This document shows, piece by piece, positions 7,299-15,265 of a DNA stretch of 28,254 bases. The first letter of the stretch is position 1; the number at the start of each line of letters is the position of its first letter. Source of the DNA: G020350405 sp964513655 (GTDB lineage: Bacteria; Planctomycetota; Phycisphaerae; Sedimentisphaerales; Anaerobacaceae); the NCBI GenBank assembly GCA_964513655.1, contig CAZENQ010000040.1, positions 1-28,254 on the forward strand, in the 5' to 3' direction. The notes below the pieces were generated by a model, which did no database searches, was not told the origin of the DNA, and was given only the letters and a program-made list of their open reading frames with translations. A program made the translations under genes and the position numbers.

Positions 7299-7326
7299 TT
7301 GAGCGGAGCGGAGCGACAGATATAAT
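7299..7326 (+). promoter_or_regulatory. sigma-70 promoter of rpiB
   Basis: -35 TTGAGC (7299-7304), a 16-base spacer and a perfect -10 TATAAT (7321-7326) place transcription start near 7333. This supports the rpiB start at 7352 and rules out the in-frame upstream start at 7295. Confidence 0.65.
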
Positions 7327-7351
7327 GGCGGCAGATAAGAAAGGGAAGATT

Positions 7352-7789
7352 ATGAAAATCGCGATTGCATCAGACCACGCGGGCTACAGCTACAAGGAAC
7401 AGGTAAAGACGGTATTGATAGAGCAGGGGCACGATGTGAAGGATTTCGGCACGCACTCAGCGGAATCGGTTGACTATCCTGATTATATCCGTCCGGCGGC
7501 GGATGCGGTGGCATCCGGGGAATGTGAGCGCGGGATAGTTCTGGGCGGCAGCGGCAACGGTGAGGCAATGGTGGCGAACAAGGTGCGCGGGATACGCTGC
7601 GCGGTTTGCTGGGACCTGCGGTCGGCGAGGCTCAGCAGGGAGCACAACAACGCGAATATGGTTTCCCTGGGCGAGCGGATGCTGTCGATACACGAGGCCC
7701 TGGAGATAGTGGACTTGTGGCTGAAAACGCCATTCGCAGGTGACCGTCATCAGCGGCGAATCGAAAAGATTGAGAAGCAGCAGGGGTGA
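7352..7789 (+). CDS. rpiB: ribose-5-phosphate isomerase B
   Basis: Interconverts ribose 5-phosphate and ribulose 5-phosphate in the pentose phosphate pathway; relatives also act on allose or galactose phosphates (LacAB/RpiB family). The 145-residue protein opens MKIAIASDHAGY, the family N-terminus with the substrate-binding Asp-His. It carries DFGTHSAESVDYPDYI, the GSGNGEAMVANKVRGIRC loop that binds phosphate and sugar, and REHNNANMVSLGER with HNNANM. The common catalytic Cys in the G(I/T)G loop is replaced: GLVCGTG-type sequence reads IVLGGSGNG. That points to the subgroup using another base. The start is set by the promoter at 7299-7326 and a GGGAAG ribosome site. An FAD oxidoreductase and a GH50-like enzyme follow, suggesting a sugar-use cluster. 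Confidence 0.9.
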   Translation: MKIAIASDHAGYSYKEQVKTVLIEQGHDVKDFGTHSAESVDYPDYIRPAADAVASGECERGIVLGGSGNGEAMVANKVRGIRCAVCWDLRSARLSREHNNANMVSLGERMLSIHEALEIVDLWLKTPFAGDRHQRRIEKIEKQQG

Positions 7790-7856
7790 GTGGAGACTGC
7801 GGGCAGGTTAGATGGTAATTGTCAGGAGGTATGCAGGTGATTTTTCGGGAGAAACC

Positions 7857-9677
7857 ATGAGAACCGACGGTAGAGGTCATATTTGGGGGATAGTATTTGT
7901 TTTACTTATAGGTTCGGCCTGCTGTGGGCAGACGGTGCTGGTCGAGGCGGAGGGTTTTGAGGACATTGGGGGCTGGGCGGTTGACCAGCAGTTTATGGAC
8001 CAGATGGGCTCGCCATATTTGCTTGCTCACGGATTAGGTGAGCCGGTGGCGGATGCCAGAACGACGGTTCGATTCGGCAAAGTCGGGGAGTACCGGGTCT
8101 GGGTGCGTACTCGTGACTGGGTTGGGCCGTGGAAGGGGCCGGGAGGGCCGGGTAAATTTCAGGTGCTTATTGACAGCAGAGCCCTTGAGGAAGTCTTCGG
8201 GACTGAAGGGGTCGAGTGGGACTGGCAGGATGGGGGGATGGTTGATATAGGCAAGAAAAAGGTTGAGATTAATCTGCATGACCTGACGGGCTTTGAGGGG
8301 CGGTGCGACGCAATTATTTTTACAGGCGATAGGGATTTTGTTCCGCCTAATGAAGGCGAGGCAATGAAGGAGTTTCGGCGGAAGGCACTGGGGCTGGGCA
8401 ACGAGCCGGATGATGGCGGTGAATACGACCTGGTCGTGGTCGGCGGTGGTATGGCGGGGACGTGTGCGGCTATATCGGCGGGGAGGCTGGGATTAAACGT
8501 AGCACTTATTCAGAACCGGCCTGTTCTCGGCGGCAATAACAGCTCAGAAGTGCGGGTCTGGTTGGGGGGCAAGACAAGTTTCGAGCCATATCCGAGGATT
8601 GGAGACGTGGTCAAGGAATTAGACCCGAAGAGGCGGGCGCATTACGGACCTGAAAACATAGGTGAGATATACGAGGACGAGAATAAGCTCGGAGCAGTTC
8701 AGGCGGAGAAGAATATCAGCTTGTTTTTGAACATGCATGCGTTTGCGGTTGAAAAGGAAGGGGAGGAAATTGTTGCAGTGGTTGCAAAGCATACAAGGAA
8801 CAGCAAGGAGGTGCGTTTTTCGGGTCAGCTTTTCGCGGACTGCACGGGGGACGGTACGATAGGTTTTCTTTCAGGCGCCGATTTTGATATGACAATCAAG
8901 GGGCATATGGGCAGGAGCAACTTGTGGAACGTGGCGGATACGGGTAGGCCGGTGACTTTTCCGCGCTGCGAGTGGGCGGTTGATATGCGAGGCAAGGCGT
9001 TTCCGGGTGATGGCAAGAGTCCTGGTGTTTACGGGAGCAAAGGCGTGGAGGCACTTGGGGGCTGGTACTGGGAGAGCGGATTTTTTTATGACCCGATTGA
9101 GAAGGGTGAGTACATACGCGATTTGAATCTGCGGGCGATGTACGGGACGTGGGATTATCTAAAGAACGAGGCGAAGCTCTATCCGAACCACAAGTTAGCG
9201 TGGGCGGCGTATATATCGGGCAAGCGGGAGTCGCGGCGGCTGTTGGGGGACGTTATTTTGACTGCGCAGGATTTACTCAGCAGCAAGAAGTATGAGGACG
9301 GGTGTGTGCCGACGAGCTGGGACATGGATACGCATCTTCCGCTGGCGAAGTATGTGAGCGACTTCGGGGACGACGCATTTATTTCACTGGACTACCACAC
9401 AGCGTATCCGAGGCCGTATTGGATACCGTACAGGTGTTTGTATTCGCGTAACATAGGAAATTTATTTATGGCGGGGCGGGACATAAGCGTAACGCATGAG
9501 GCATTAGGGACGGTGCGTGTGATGCGGACGACGGGCATGATGGGTGAGGTTGTGGGGATGGCAGCGTCGCTTTGCAAGAAACATGGTACGAGTCCACGAG
9601 GTGTGTATAAGGAGCATCTGGGAGAACTTAAGGGGCTGATGAAAAAGGGTGTAGGCAGGAAGAGAGGGGTGCGGTAA
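7857..9677 (+). CDS. exported FAD-dependent oxidoreductase with N-terminal carbohydrate-binding-like domain
   Basis: A 606-residue protein with a signal peptide (IWGIVFVLLIGSACCG, cleavage near 24). Next comes a beta-rich module (about 25-165: VLVEAEGF, YRVWVRTRDW, FQVLIDSR) resembling the sugar- or wall-binding domains attached to planctomycete oxidoreductases. Then an FAD-binding domain starts with DLVVVGGGMAGTCAAISAGR (GGGMAG at 196-201), GGNNSSEVRVWLGG, and later FADCTGDGTIGFLSGADF. Near the C-terminus NIGNLFMAGRDISVTHEALG is the typical second FAD contact. The family (FAD_oxidored) is abundant in polysaccharide-degrading planctomycetes; the substrate is unknown. ATG at 7857 is chosen over an in-frame ATG at 7812 because GGGAG precedes it and the signal peptide begins there. 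It lies between rpiB and a GH50-like gene. Confidence 0.85.
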   Translation: MRTDGRGHIWGIVFVLLIGSACCGQTVLVEAEGFEDIGGWAVDQQFMDQMGSPYLLAHGLGEPVADARTTVRFGKVGEYRVWVRTRDWVGPWKGPGGPGKFQVLIDSRALEEVFGTEGVEWDWQDGGMVDIGKKKVEINLHDLTGFEGRCDAIIFTGDRDFVPPNEGEAMKEFRRKALGLGNEPDDGGEYDLVVVGGGMAGTCAAISAGRLGLNVALIQNRPVLGGNNSSEVRVWLGGKTSFEPYPRIGDVVKELDPKRRAHYGPENIGEIYEDENKLGAVQAEKNISLFLNMHAFAVEKEGEEIVAVVAKHTRNSKEVRFSGQLFADCTGDGTIGFLSGADFDMTIKGHMGRSNLWNVADTGRPVTFPRCEWAVDMRGKAFPGDGKSPGVYGSKGVEALGGWYWESGFFYDPIEKGEYIRDLNLRAMYGTWDYLKNEAKLYPNHKLAWAAYISGKRESRRLLGDVILTAQDLLSSKKYEDGCVPTSWDMDTHLPLAKYVSDFGDDAFISLDYHTAYPRPYWIPYRCLYSRNIGNLFMAGRDISVTHEALGTVRVMRTTGMMGEVVGMAASLCKKHGTSPRGVYKEHLGELKGLMKKGVGRKRGVR

Positions 9678-9709
9678 AATCGCTTCGATAATCCGTCTTG
9701 AAGGAGAAA

Positions 9710-11863
9710 ATGATGATAGTACGAGCGTTATTGTTGAGCTTTGTAGTGCTTGTTTGGGGATGCCAGGTCACGGAGAGTGCGATACCGAGCGTGCTGGAGG
9801 AGGAAGGGGCGCTGGTTCTTTTTGATTTCGAAGGGGAATTTGACATTGGCAAGGTCAATACGACCGGCGATGCCAAGGTTAGTCTGTCGGAGAACAAACG
9901 CGGGAAGGCTCTGCGGATAGCGACGGGCGGGAAGGAACCAAGGGCCGGCGTTACGCTACGGGCGCCGGGGAGGCGCTGGGACCTTTCAGGGTACGTCTAT
10001 GTGGCGATGGATGTGCGGAACGCGGGGAGAGATGATGTTATGGTGAACTGCCGGGTTGATGATAAGCAGTGGGTGGATGGAAGTGTTACGGTGCAGGCAG
10101 GAGAGCGGCGGACGCTAACGGCATTACTGAAGCGCGATTCCCTATCCAGAGAACTGGGCAAATATCTCTTTGGTATGAACGGAATGCCGGGTGGGCACGT
10201 GTGGATTTGGGCTCCCGTTACGCCGAGCCGGACGAGGCAACTCGCTATCTCGGTTGTGAAGGGCAAAGGTGCGCAGGTAGTTGAGATTGATAATGTTCGG
10301 GCGGTAGGTTCGTACAAAGTACCGTCCGAGGAAGAGCTGAAGTCGTCATTTTTTCCGTTCATCGATACTTATGGGCAGTACAATAAAAAGGACTGGCCGG
10401 GCAAGACACATTCGGCGGAGGACTTTGAGAAGGCAAGGAAGGGGGAGACGGCGGATTTGGAGAAGCATCCGGGGCCAAGTAACTGGAACAAGTACGGGGG
10501 ATGGGTGTCGGGGCCGAAGCTCGAGGCGACGGAGCATTTCCGCTTGGAGAAGTATCAGGGCAAGTGGTGGCTGGTTGACCCGGAGGGGCGGTTGTTCTGG
10601 TCGCACGGGGTGGACTGCGTGAATATGCGGTTCGGTTGGACACCTGTCAGCGACCGCGAGCACTATTTTGAGAAGCTGCCAGACCCGAAGTCAGACGTGG
10701 GGAAGTTCTACCAGATGGGCAGCGGCGCTCCGCACGGGTATTACAAGGGTCGAGGTTCGTACAAGACGTACGATTTCGGCCGGGCGAATCTGCTTCGCAA
10801 GTACGGCGAGGACTGGCAGGAGGCGTTTGGCGAGGTCAGCCACAAGCGTCTGCGGAGCTGGGGGATGAACACTATCGCGAACTGGTCGGGTCCGCCGATT
10901 TACCTTATGTGCAAGACGGCCTATGTGGGGACGATTCATACGGGCGGGCGACCTATAGAAGGTGCGAAAGGGCACTGGCGCAAATTCCCTGACCCGTTTG
11001 CCGCGAGCTTTCGTTCCGGGCTGACGCAGCGACTTACAATGGTGGAAAAGGACAAGAACAGGACAACGAACGACCCATGGTGCATCGGTTATTTTGTTGA
11101 CAACGAGATGACCTGGGGTGATGAGATATATCTTGCGATGGGGTGCCTGGAATCGCCGGCGGACCAGCCTGCGAAGAAGGCCTTTGTCGAGGAGCTGAAG
11201 TCAAAATACGGGTCTATTAGAAGACTGAATGCTTACTGGGCGACAAACTATCGTTCGTGGGAGGCGGTGCTCGAAAGTAAGACGAAACCTCGGGGGAAAA
11301 ATGCCGAGGCGGACCTGAAGGCGTTTTCGGTGAAGATAGCGGAGCAGTATTTTCAGGTGGTCAGAGATGCGATAAAGGAGGTTGCGCCGAACAAGCTGTA
11401 TTTGGGGTGTCGGTTTGACTTTCATTTTTACCCTGGGGAAGAGAAGCGGCGTGAATGGGTGATTCGCGTGGCGGCGAAATACTGCGACGTGATAAGCTTT
11501 AACAGATATAGGTTCAGCGCGGGGACATTAGTGCCGCCGAAAGGGATAGACAAGCCGCTGATTATTGGAGAATTTCACTTCGGCGCGCTGGACAGGGGAC
11601 TGCTGCATACGGGGCTGCGGAGCGTGACGGACCAAGCCCAGCGAGGTGAGATGTACATAAGCTACGTGAAGAGCGTTTTGGAGAACCCGTACATGATAGG
11701 GACGCACTGGTTCCAGTACGGCGACCAGGCGACGACGGGCCGGCGAGACGGGGAGAACTATCAGGTGGGCTTTATTGATATCTGTGATACGCCGTATCCG
11801 GAGACGGTAAAGGCGTGTCGGGAGATAGGGTACGAGCTGTATGAATACAGGATGGGAAAGTAA
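9710..11863 (+). CDS. GH50-like beta-agarase family lipoprotein
   Basis: A 717-residue secreted glycoside hydrolase. The N-terminus is a lipoprotein signal (ALLLSFVVLVWGC, Cys near 18). A beta-sandwich module follows (about 30-205, FDFEGEFDIGKVNTTGDA to VEIDNVRAVGSYKVP), similar to the non-catalytic domain of agarases. The catalytic barrel begins about 260 with GKWWLVDPEGRLFWSHGVDC. Clan GH-A catalytic residues are visible: acid/base in YFVDNEMTWGDE (N465-E466) and nucleophile in PLIIGEFHFG (E621). Length and motifs fit GH50, which cleaves agarose or related beta-galactans, but the substrate could differ. AAGGAG lies just upstream of two adjacent ATG codons (9710, 9713). It is 30 bases after the oxidoreductase gene and likely in its operon. 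Confidence 0.8.
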   Translation: MMIVRALLLSFVVLVWGCQVTESAIPSVLEEEGALVLFDFEGEFDIGKVNTTGDAKVSLSENKRGKALRIATGGKEPRAGVTLRAPGRRWDLSGYVYVAMDVRNAGRDDVMVNCRVDDKQWVDGSVTVQAGERRTLTALLKRDSLSRELGKYLFGMNGMPGGHVWIWAPVTPSRTRQLAISVVKGKGAQVVEIDNVRAVGSYKVPSEEELKSSFFPFIDTYGQYNKKDWPGKTHSAEDFEKARKGETADLEKHPGPSNWNKYGGWVSGPKLEATEHFRLEKYQGKWWLVDPEGRLFWSHGVDCVNMRFGWTPVSDREHYFEKLPDPKSDVGKFYQMGSGAPHGYYKGRGSYKTYDFGRANLLRKYGEDWQEAFGEVSHKRLRSWGMNTIANWSGPPIYLMCKTAYVGTIHTGGRPIEGAKGHWRKFPDPFAASFRSGLTQRLTMVEKDKNRTTNDPWCIGYFVDNEMTWGDEIYLAMGCLESPADQPAKKAFVEELKSKYGSIRRLNAYWATNYRSWEAVLESKTKPRGKNAEADLKAFSVKIAEQYFQVVRDAIKEVAPNKLYLGCRFDFHFYPGEEKRREWVIRVAAKYCDVISFNRYRFSAGTLVPPKGIDKPLIIGEFHFGALDRGLLHTGLRSVTDQAQRGEMYISYVKSVLENPYMIGTHWFQYGDQATTGRRDGENYQVGFIDICDTPYPETVKACREIGYELYEYRMGK

Positions 11864-12013
11864 AAAGTTACAAGTAAAAACCAAAACTTAAAATTTGAAA
11901 CCTTTCTAATAATTGGGGGTAAAGTCTGAAACATTGAAGTGATTTCCGCATTGGTTGACTAATCCTGACATACAATTAGCACACCAAATCAGGGGGCGGT
12001 AGAAACGGCAAGG

Positions 12014-13498
12014 GTGGGTTTAGATAAATCCAAATTCAAGGGGCAGATAGCGAAGGTCGATGGTGTATATTCAGCGCTTAGGCGGGTGCGGCCGGAGAGC
12101 AGGCGGGACCTTAGAAATTATGTGAAGGTCTTTTTGGGGATTGATGTTCCGGAAAGAAAAATCTGCGGTGAGCACAACAGTCCGATGGATTATCTGTGGT
12201 ATGGTTTTTCGGCCGATTTTGGTGCGGAGAAAAGGGCGAATGCGGATGCGGTAGTATGGGCGAACCGCGGCGGGGGCAAGACGGAGTTGGCGGCGATCGC
12301 GACGCTTCTGGACTGTGTTTTCAAACCAGATTGTCAGGTGCGGATATTGGCCGGGTCGGGTGAACAGGCTGGGAGGATGTACGAATATTTAACCGGTTTT
12401 TTAAACAACGGGTTTGATGAACTCCTTGCGGGGCCGGCCTTGAAGGGTAAGTGCAGGTTCGGCAACGGTTCTGGGGTTGAGGTCCTGACGCAATCGCCGG
12501 CGAGTGTGCGGGGGCAGCATATACAGAAACTTCGATGCGATGAGGTCGAGCTGTTCGATGAAAAGGTCTTTTCGGCGGCGAAGTTCACCACGCACAGCAA
12601 GGCGGGACTAACAGCAGGTATGGAGATGATAAGCACGATGCATCGGCCGTATGGATTAATGCAAAGGATAGTCACATCAGCGAAGCGATTCGGCACGCCG
12701 GTTTTTAAGTGGTGTCTCTGGGAGGTGATTGAGAGGTGCAGGGACAGAAGCTGCTCGCGGTGCGGCTTGAGTGGTGATTGTCAGGGCAAGGCGAAGAAGG
12801 CGGATGGTTACTTGAGGATAGACGACTGCATCAGCGCGATGCGTCGGGCGAGCAGGGCCGGTTGGGAGGCGGAGATGCTGTGCAAGAGGCCAAGCAGGGA
12901 GCACGTTGTCTTTGATGAATTTGACCCGGATGTACACGTTAAATCAATAGACTATGACGCGAATCTGCCATTGTACCGGGCGATTGATTTTGGGTTCGTC
13001 AATCCGTTTGTTTGCCTGTGGATTCAGGTTGACGGTGAGGGGGTTGTGCGAGTGATTGACGAATATGTCCGCAGCAGGGCGACGATTGATATACACGCGG
13101 AGCAGATAAAGGAAAGGACGCCGGGCGGTGAGGAGCGTGTGGCGGCTACCTTCTGCGACCCGGCCGGCAGAAGTACGAATGATGTTACCGGCACAAGTAC
13201 CATTCGGGAGCTGCGCAGTCTGGGGATAATTACGCGATATCGAAGGAGCGGGATTTTGGAGGGCATTGAGCTTATCCGACGGGCGATACGGGCGGGGGAC
13301 GGAAAAAGCAGACTCGTAATTTCGGCGAGGTGTCAGCGGCTGATCGAGGCGATGCGGTGCTATCATTATCCGGAGGGCGGGGCGGCGGGCAGTGAGCTGC
13401 CGCTAAAGGACGGCCTATATGACCATCCGATAGACGCCCTGCGATACTTTTTCGTCAACTACAAGCACAGCGACAAGACCACGAGCAGAAGGTATTAA
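12014..13498 (+). CDS. phage terminase large subunit (ATPase/nuclease)
   Basis: A 494-residue terminase large subunit, the motor and nuclease that packages phage DNA. The ATPase half shows Walker A VVWANRGGGKTE (K89), Walker B KLRCDEVELF (D176, E177) and the coupling region around STMHRP. A Cys-rich zinc-like insert is visible (C234, C242, C247, C250, C256), as in several terminases. The RNase H-like nuclease half has AIDFGFVNPFVC (D325), TFCDPAG (D382) and DHPIDALRYFF (D470, H471, D474). All three acidic positions are present, so the protein looks intact. GTG start with weak AAGG upstream. No portal or capsid gene follows; the next 860 bases hold small-RNA signals. The likely small subunit lies 5.3 kb upstream. 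Confidence 0.88.
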   Translation: MGLDKSKFKGQIAKVDGVYSALRRVRPESRRDLRNYVKVFLGIDVPERKICGEHNSPMDYLWYGFSADFGAEKRANADAVVWANRGGGKTELAAIATLLDCVFKPDCQVRILAGSGEQAGRMYEYLTGFLNNGFDELLAGPALKGKCRFGNGSGVEVLTQSPASVRGQHIQKLRCDEVELFDEKVFSAAKFTTHSKAGLTAGMEMISTMHRPYGLMQRIVTSAKRFGTPVFKWCLWEVIERCRDRSCSRCGLSGDCQGKAKKADGYLRIDDCISAMRRASRAGWEAEMLCKRPSREHVVFDEFDPDVHVKSIDYDANLPLYRAIDFGFVNPFVCLWIQVDGEGVVRVIDEYVRSRATIDIHAEQIKERTPGGEERVAATFCDPAGRSTNDVTGTSTIRELRSLGIITRYRRSGILEGIELIRRAIRAGDGKSRLVISARCQRLIEAMRCYHYPEGGAAGSELPLKDGLYDHPIDALRYFFVNYKHSDKTTSRRY

Positions 13499-13554
13499 CA
13501 AGGGCCAACAACAGTTTTAGGGGAAGTAGTGGTGGCTGACGAGAAAAATTTTTA

Positions 13555-13582
13555 TTGCAAATAGGACAGAATGTCGTATACT
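13555..13582 (+). promoter_or_regulatory. sigma-70 promoter of the 13588 small RNA
   Basis: -35 TTGCAA (13555-13560), a 16-base spacer and -10 TATACT (13577-13582). A hairpin and a terminator follow within 100 bases, and no open frame lies between. Confidence 0.65.
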
Positions 13583-13587
13583 ATATG

Positions 13588-13680
13588 TGATGCTTCTTAA
13601 TGGAGCAGTTTGATCCTAGCCTTATGGCTTAGGATTTGGCCTCTGATCCCGTGAGCCGCTTAATCACGGGATACTTTTTT
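13588..13680 (+). ncRNA. candidate ~90-nt small RNA
   Basis: A self-contained transcription unit, from a good promoter to a strong terminator. It contains hairpin ATCCTAGCC / GGCTTAGGAT (13613-13635, one bulge) and ends with the terminator stem at 13646-13672. The 5' part reads GGAGCAGTTTGATCCTAGC. That shares AGTTTGATCCT with the conserved start of 16S rRNA, including the potential to form the next stem, though the rest is not ribosomal. No open reading frame of note. I do not recognise an Rfam family; tmRNA, 6S and SRP RNA were considered and do not fit. Confidence 0.55.
13646..13680 (+). terminator. strong Rho-independent terminator of the 13588 RNA
   Basis: Perfect 9-pair stem ATCCCGTGA / TCACGGGAT with a 9-base loop, then AC and six T. 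The T run is the left half of the 18-base palindrome TTTTTTGCGCGCAAAAAA (13675-13692); the right half is the T run of a minus-strand terminator. Confidence 0.88.
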
Positions 13681-13686
13681 GCGCGC

Positions 13687-13745
13687 AAAAAAAGACAGGG
13701 CTGAGATGCGGAGGGAGAGGAAAAAGCGATATATTCTCAGCCCTG
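13687..13745 (-). terminator. minus-strand terminator hairpin with CU-rich loop (copy A)
   Basis: Read on the minus strand: stem CAGGGCTGAGA / TCTCAGCCCTG (11 pairs), a 28-base loop containing CTTTTTCCTCTCCCTCCG, then TC and seven T. The same architecture recurs at 15527-15580. Confidence 0.75.
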
Positions 13746-13831
13746 CAAAAGTGCTCTGACAGACTAATGTGTAACAAATTCTACGAGTTAACAGGATTGC
13801 TGCGGGAAAACACTTATTATGCCGGCACAAC

Positions 13832-13897
13832 TCAGCACTCGACAAAGACCCAATCCCACTGCAAATCGCTATTACTGGGTGTGTTGACCGGAGTCAT
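13832..13897 (-). CDS. 21-residue micropeptide
   Basis: The frame starts with ATG five bases after a strong Shine-Dalgarno GGGAGG and ends TGA. The peptide begins MTPVNTPSNS and ends DLQWDWVFVEC. It has no basic residues, two Trp, three acidic residues and a C-terminal Cys. It is too short for a membrane span or a known toxin class. A perfect TATAAT lies 23 bases upstream of the ATG. A leader peptide is unlikely because nothing is encoded downstream on this strand before the terminator. A RiPP precursor, signalling peptide or translated small RNA are all possible. I recognise no homolog. Confidence 0.45.
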   Translation of the reverse strand: MTPVNTPSNSDLQWDWVFVEC

Positions 13898-13919
13898 ACA
13901 GACCTCCCATTCAATTACT

Positions 13920-13948
13920 ATTATATTAGAATAGGGACGCTCCGACAA
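13920..13948 (-). promoter_or_regulatory. minus-strand sigma-70 promoter of the micropeptide transcript
   Basis: -35 TTGTCG (13948-13943), a 17-base spacer and a perfect -10 TATAAT (13925-13920). The expected start is near 13913, followed by GGGAGG and the ATG at 13897. Confidence 0.7.
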
Positions 13949-13950
13949 GG

Positions 13951-14281
13951 ATGTTTTTGAGGATAAACAAAATTTTTTTGGGTCAGGCCGGGGCAAGGAG
14001 ACAGCAGCGCGGAAGCGACCTGCAAAATGCTGTTTTTACGGGCAAAACGGGCGGCAAGATTGACCTTAGCTTTTGTTCGAAGTGCCAGCAGACGGACAGG
14101 TTAAGCGGCCTGCAGAGGACAATACAGCAATATATCCGCCAGGGCGCGCACGGGAGTATCTGGGCGTGCTGACGCAAAAATCCGCGAATAGAGCGGTGAA
14201 AACAGCCTTTAATATCAGGCAATCCCTTAGGACATTTGGCGGGTCGAATTCTGAGAGGCGGCTAAACAGGCCAAAATTCCC
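13951..14281 (+). other. stretch without a convincing gene
   Basis: A 73-codon frame (13951-14172) contains a CSKC motif, but no ribosome site precedes its ATG (AAGG abuts it), and overlapping frames on both strands are open to a similar length. It may be a decayed gene. I see no repeat or RNA signal here. Confidence 0.3.
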
Positions 14282-14310
14282 TTGACAAATGGGATTTTAT
14301 GCGGTAGGCT
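14282..14310 (+). promoter_or_regulatory. probable promoter of the 14360 pseudopilin gene
   Basis: Consensus -35 TTGACA (14282-14287), a 17-base spacer and a weaker -10 TAGGCT (14305-14310), 50 bases before the ATG. Confidence 0.5.
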
Positions 14311-14359
14311 GTATTTGTGGAAACGCTATATTTTTCTGTTATATTTTGAGGATAATAAA

Positions 14360-15265
14360 ATGAAATCAAAAGTCGAAAAAATGGGTTTTACAATTGTAGA
14401 GTTGTTAACTGTAATGAGTATCATTGTGATACTGCTGAGTCTGCTTTTACCGTCGCTCGGAGCGGTGAGGCGCTACGCGAGGAAGGTAAGGCAAAAAGGG
14501 CAGTTCCACGAGATTGCTAAATGTCTGGAAATGTTCAGGATCGAATATGATACCTATCCGGACTCGTCGCCGTTTGACCTTGAGGGGGATAGCTATTGTG
14601 GTGCTATGAAGCTATGCGAAGCAGTGATGGGACAGGACGGTCTGGGTTTGCACCCTGATTCAAGGTTTGACGATCTTGGTCGGGACAAGGACAATGAAGA
14701 CCTATATTATAACAGGGTGACGACCAAGCCTACCTCACCTTACACCAAGGAGGAGGAGGAGAATTTACGTTCCAGGCGGCCGCTCTGTCTTGAGGAGGCT
14801 GCCAAGGTTGTGCCAATACAGACCTTACTCGGCAATGTAGGATTCGGTAACGTACAAAATTTTGACCCATGCTGTCCAGTTCTCTGCGATGTATTTGCTC
14901 GCACGGAGCTTACCGACCAGGATGGAGAAAAAGTGGGTATGCCGGTATTGTACTATAAGGCGGACCCGGCCAAACTTACCCATGACCCGAACCAGGGATA
15001 CAGCAGTCGTACGAACATCTACAACTACGATGACAATCACGAACTTGTCGGGATACAAGTGCGGTGGAGTGATGCAACCGCAACTTGGCACCACCCAATC
15101 TATGACACAAGCCAGAGTAGCCCTGACTTGTTTTATAAGCTTACGAAGGACCCGGATGTGAAGGTGGTCGGCAAGCCGGAAAAGCCGGACAGTTACCTTT
15201 TAATATCGGCGGGCTGGGACGGCCTGTATGGGACAAGAGACGACGTTTTCAACTTTGGTAGATAA
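14360..15265 (+). CDS. type II secretion / pseudopilin-like protein with prepilin signal
   Basis: A 301-residue protein. The N-terminus MKSKVEKMG|FTIVELLTVM is a canonical class III prepilin signal: cleavage after Gly9, Glu14 at +5, and then a hydrophobic helix (MSIIVILLSLLLPSLGAV). The following about 40 residues (KGQFHEIAKCLEMFRIEYDTYPDSSPFD) match the alpha-spine of GspG-like pseudopilins. The long C-terminal part (YYNRVTTKPTS, CCPVLCD, MPVLYYKADP, NIYNYDDN) ends with the family signature SAGWDGLYGTRDDVFNF, seen at the end of many planctomycete pseudopilins. ATG at 14360 is preferred to a longer frame because GAGG precedes it and the signal begins there. It likely joins a secretion pseudopilus or pilus encoded elsewhere. 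Confidence 0.85.
   Translation: MKSKVEKMGFTIVELLTVMSIIVILLSLLLPSLGAVRRYARKVRQKGQFHEIAKCLEMFRIEYDTYPDSSPFDLEGDSYCGAMKLCEAVMGQDGLGLHPDSRFDDLGRDKDNEDLYYNRVTTKPTSPYTKEEEENLRSRRPLCLEEAAKVVPIQTLLGNVGFGNVQNFDPCCPVLCDVFARTELTDQDGEKVGMPVLYYKADPAKLTHDPNQGYSSRTNIYNYDDNHELVGIQVRWSDATATWHHPIYDTSQSSPDLFYKLTKDPDVKVVGKPEKPDSYLLISAGWDGLYGTRDDVFNFGR

Larger units (their letters stand above)
13687..13913 (-). ncRNA. candidate ~225-nt minus-strand transcript encoding a 21-residue peptide
   Basis: A complete minus-strand unit: promoter at 13920-13948, a ribosome site, a 21-codon frame (13832-13897), about 87 untranslated bases and terminator copy A. No other minus-strand gene lies downstream, so it is not an attenuator for a following operon. 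A dual-function RNA or small-protein mRNA is the simplest reading. Confidence 0.5.

Noticed and set aside
13588..13680. tmRNA, SRP RNA or 6S RNA identity for the small RNA
   Set aside because: It lacks the tag frame and tRNA-like end, the GGAAGCAGCC-type SRP loop, and the long bulged helix of 6S RNA.
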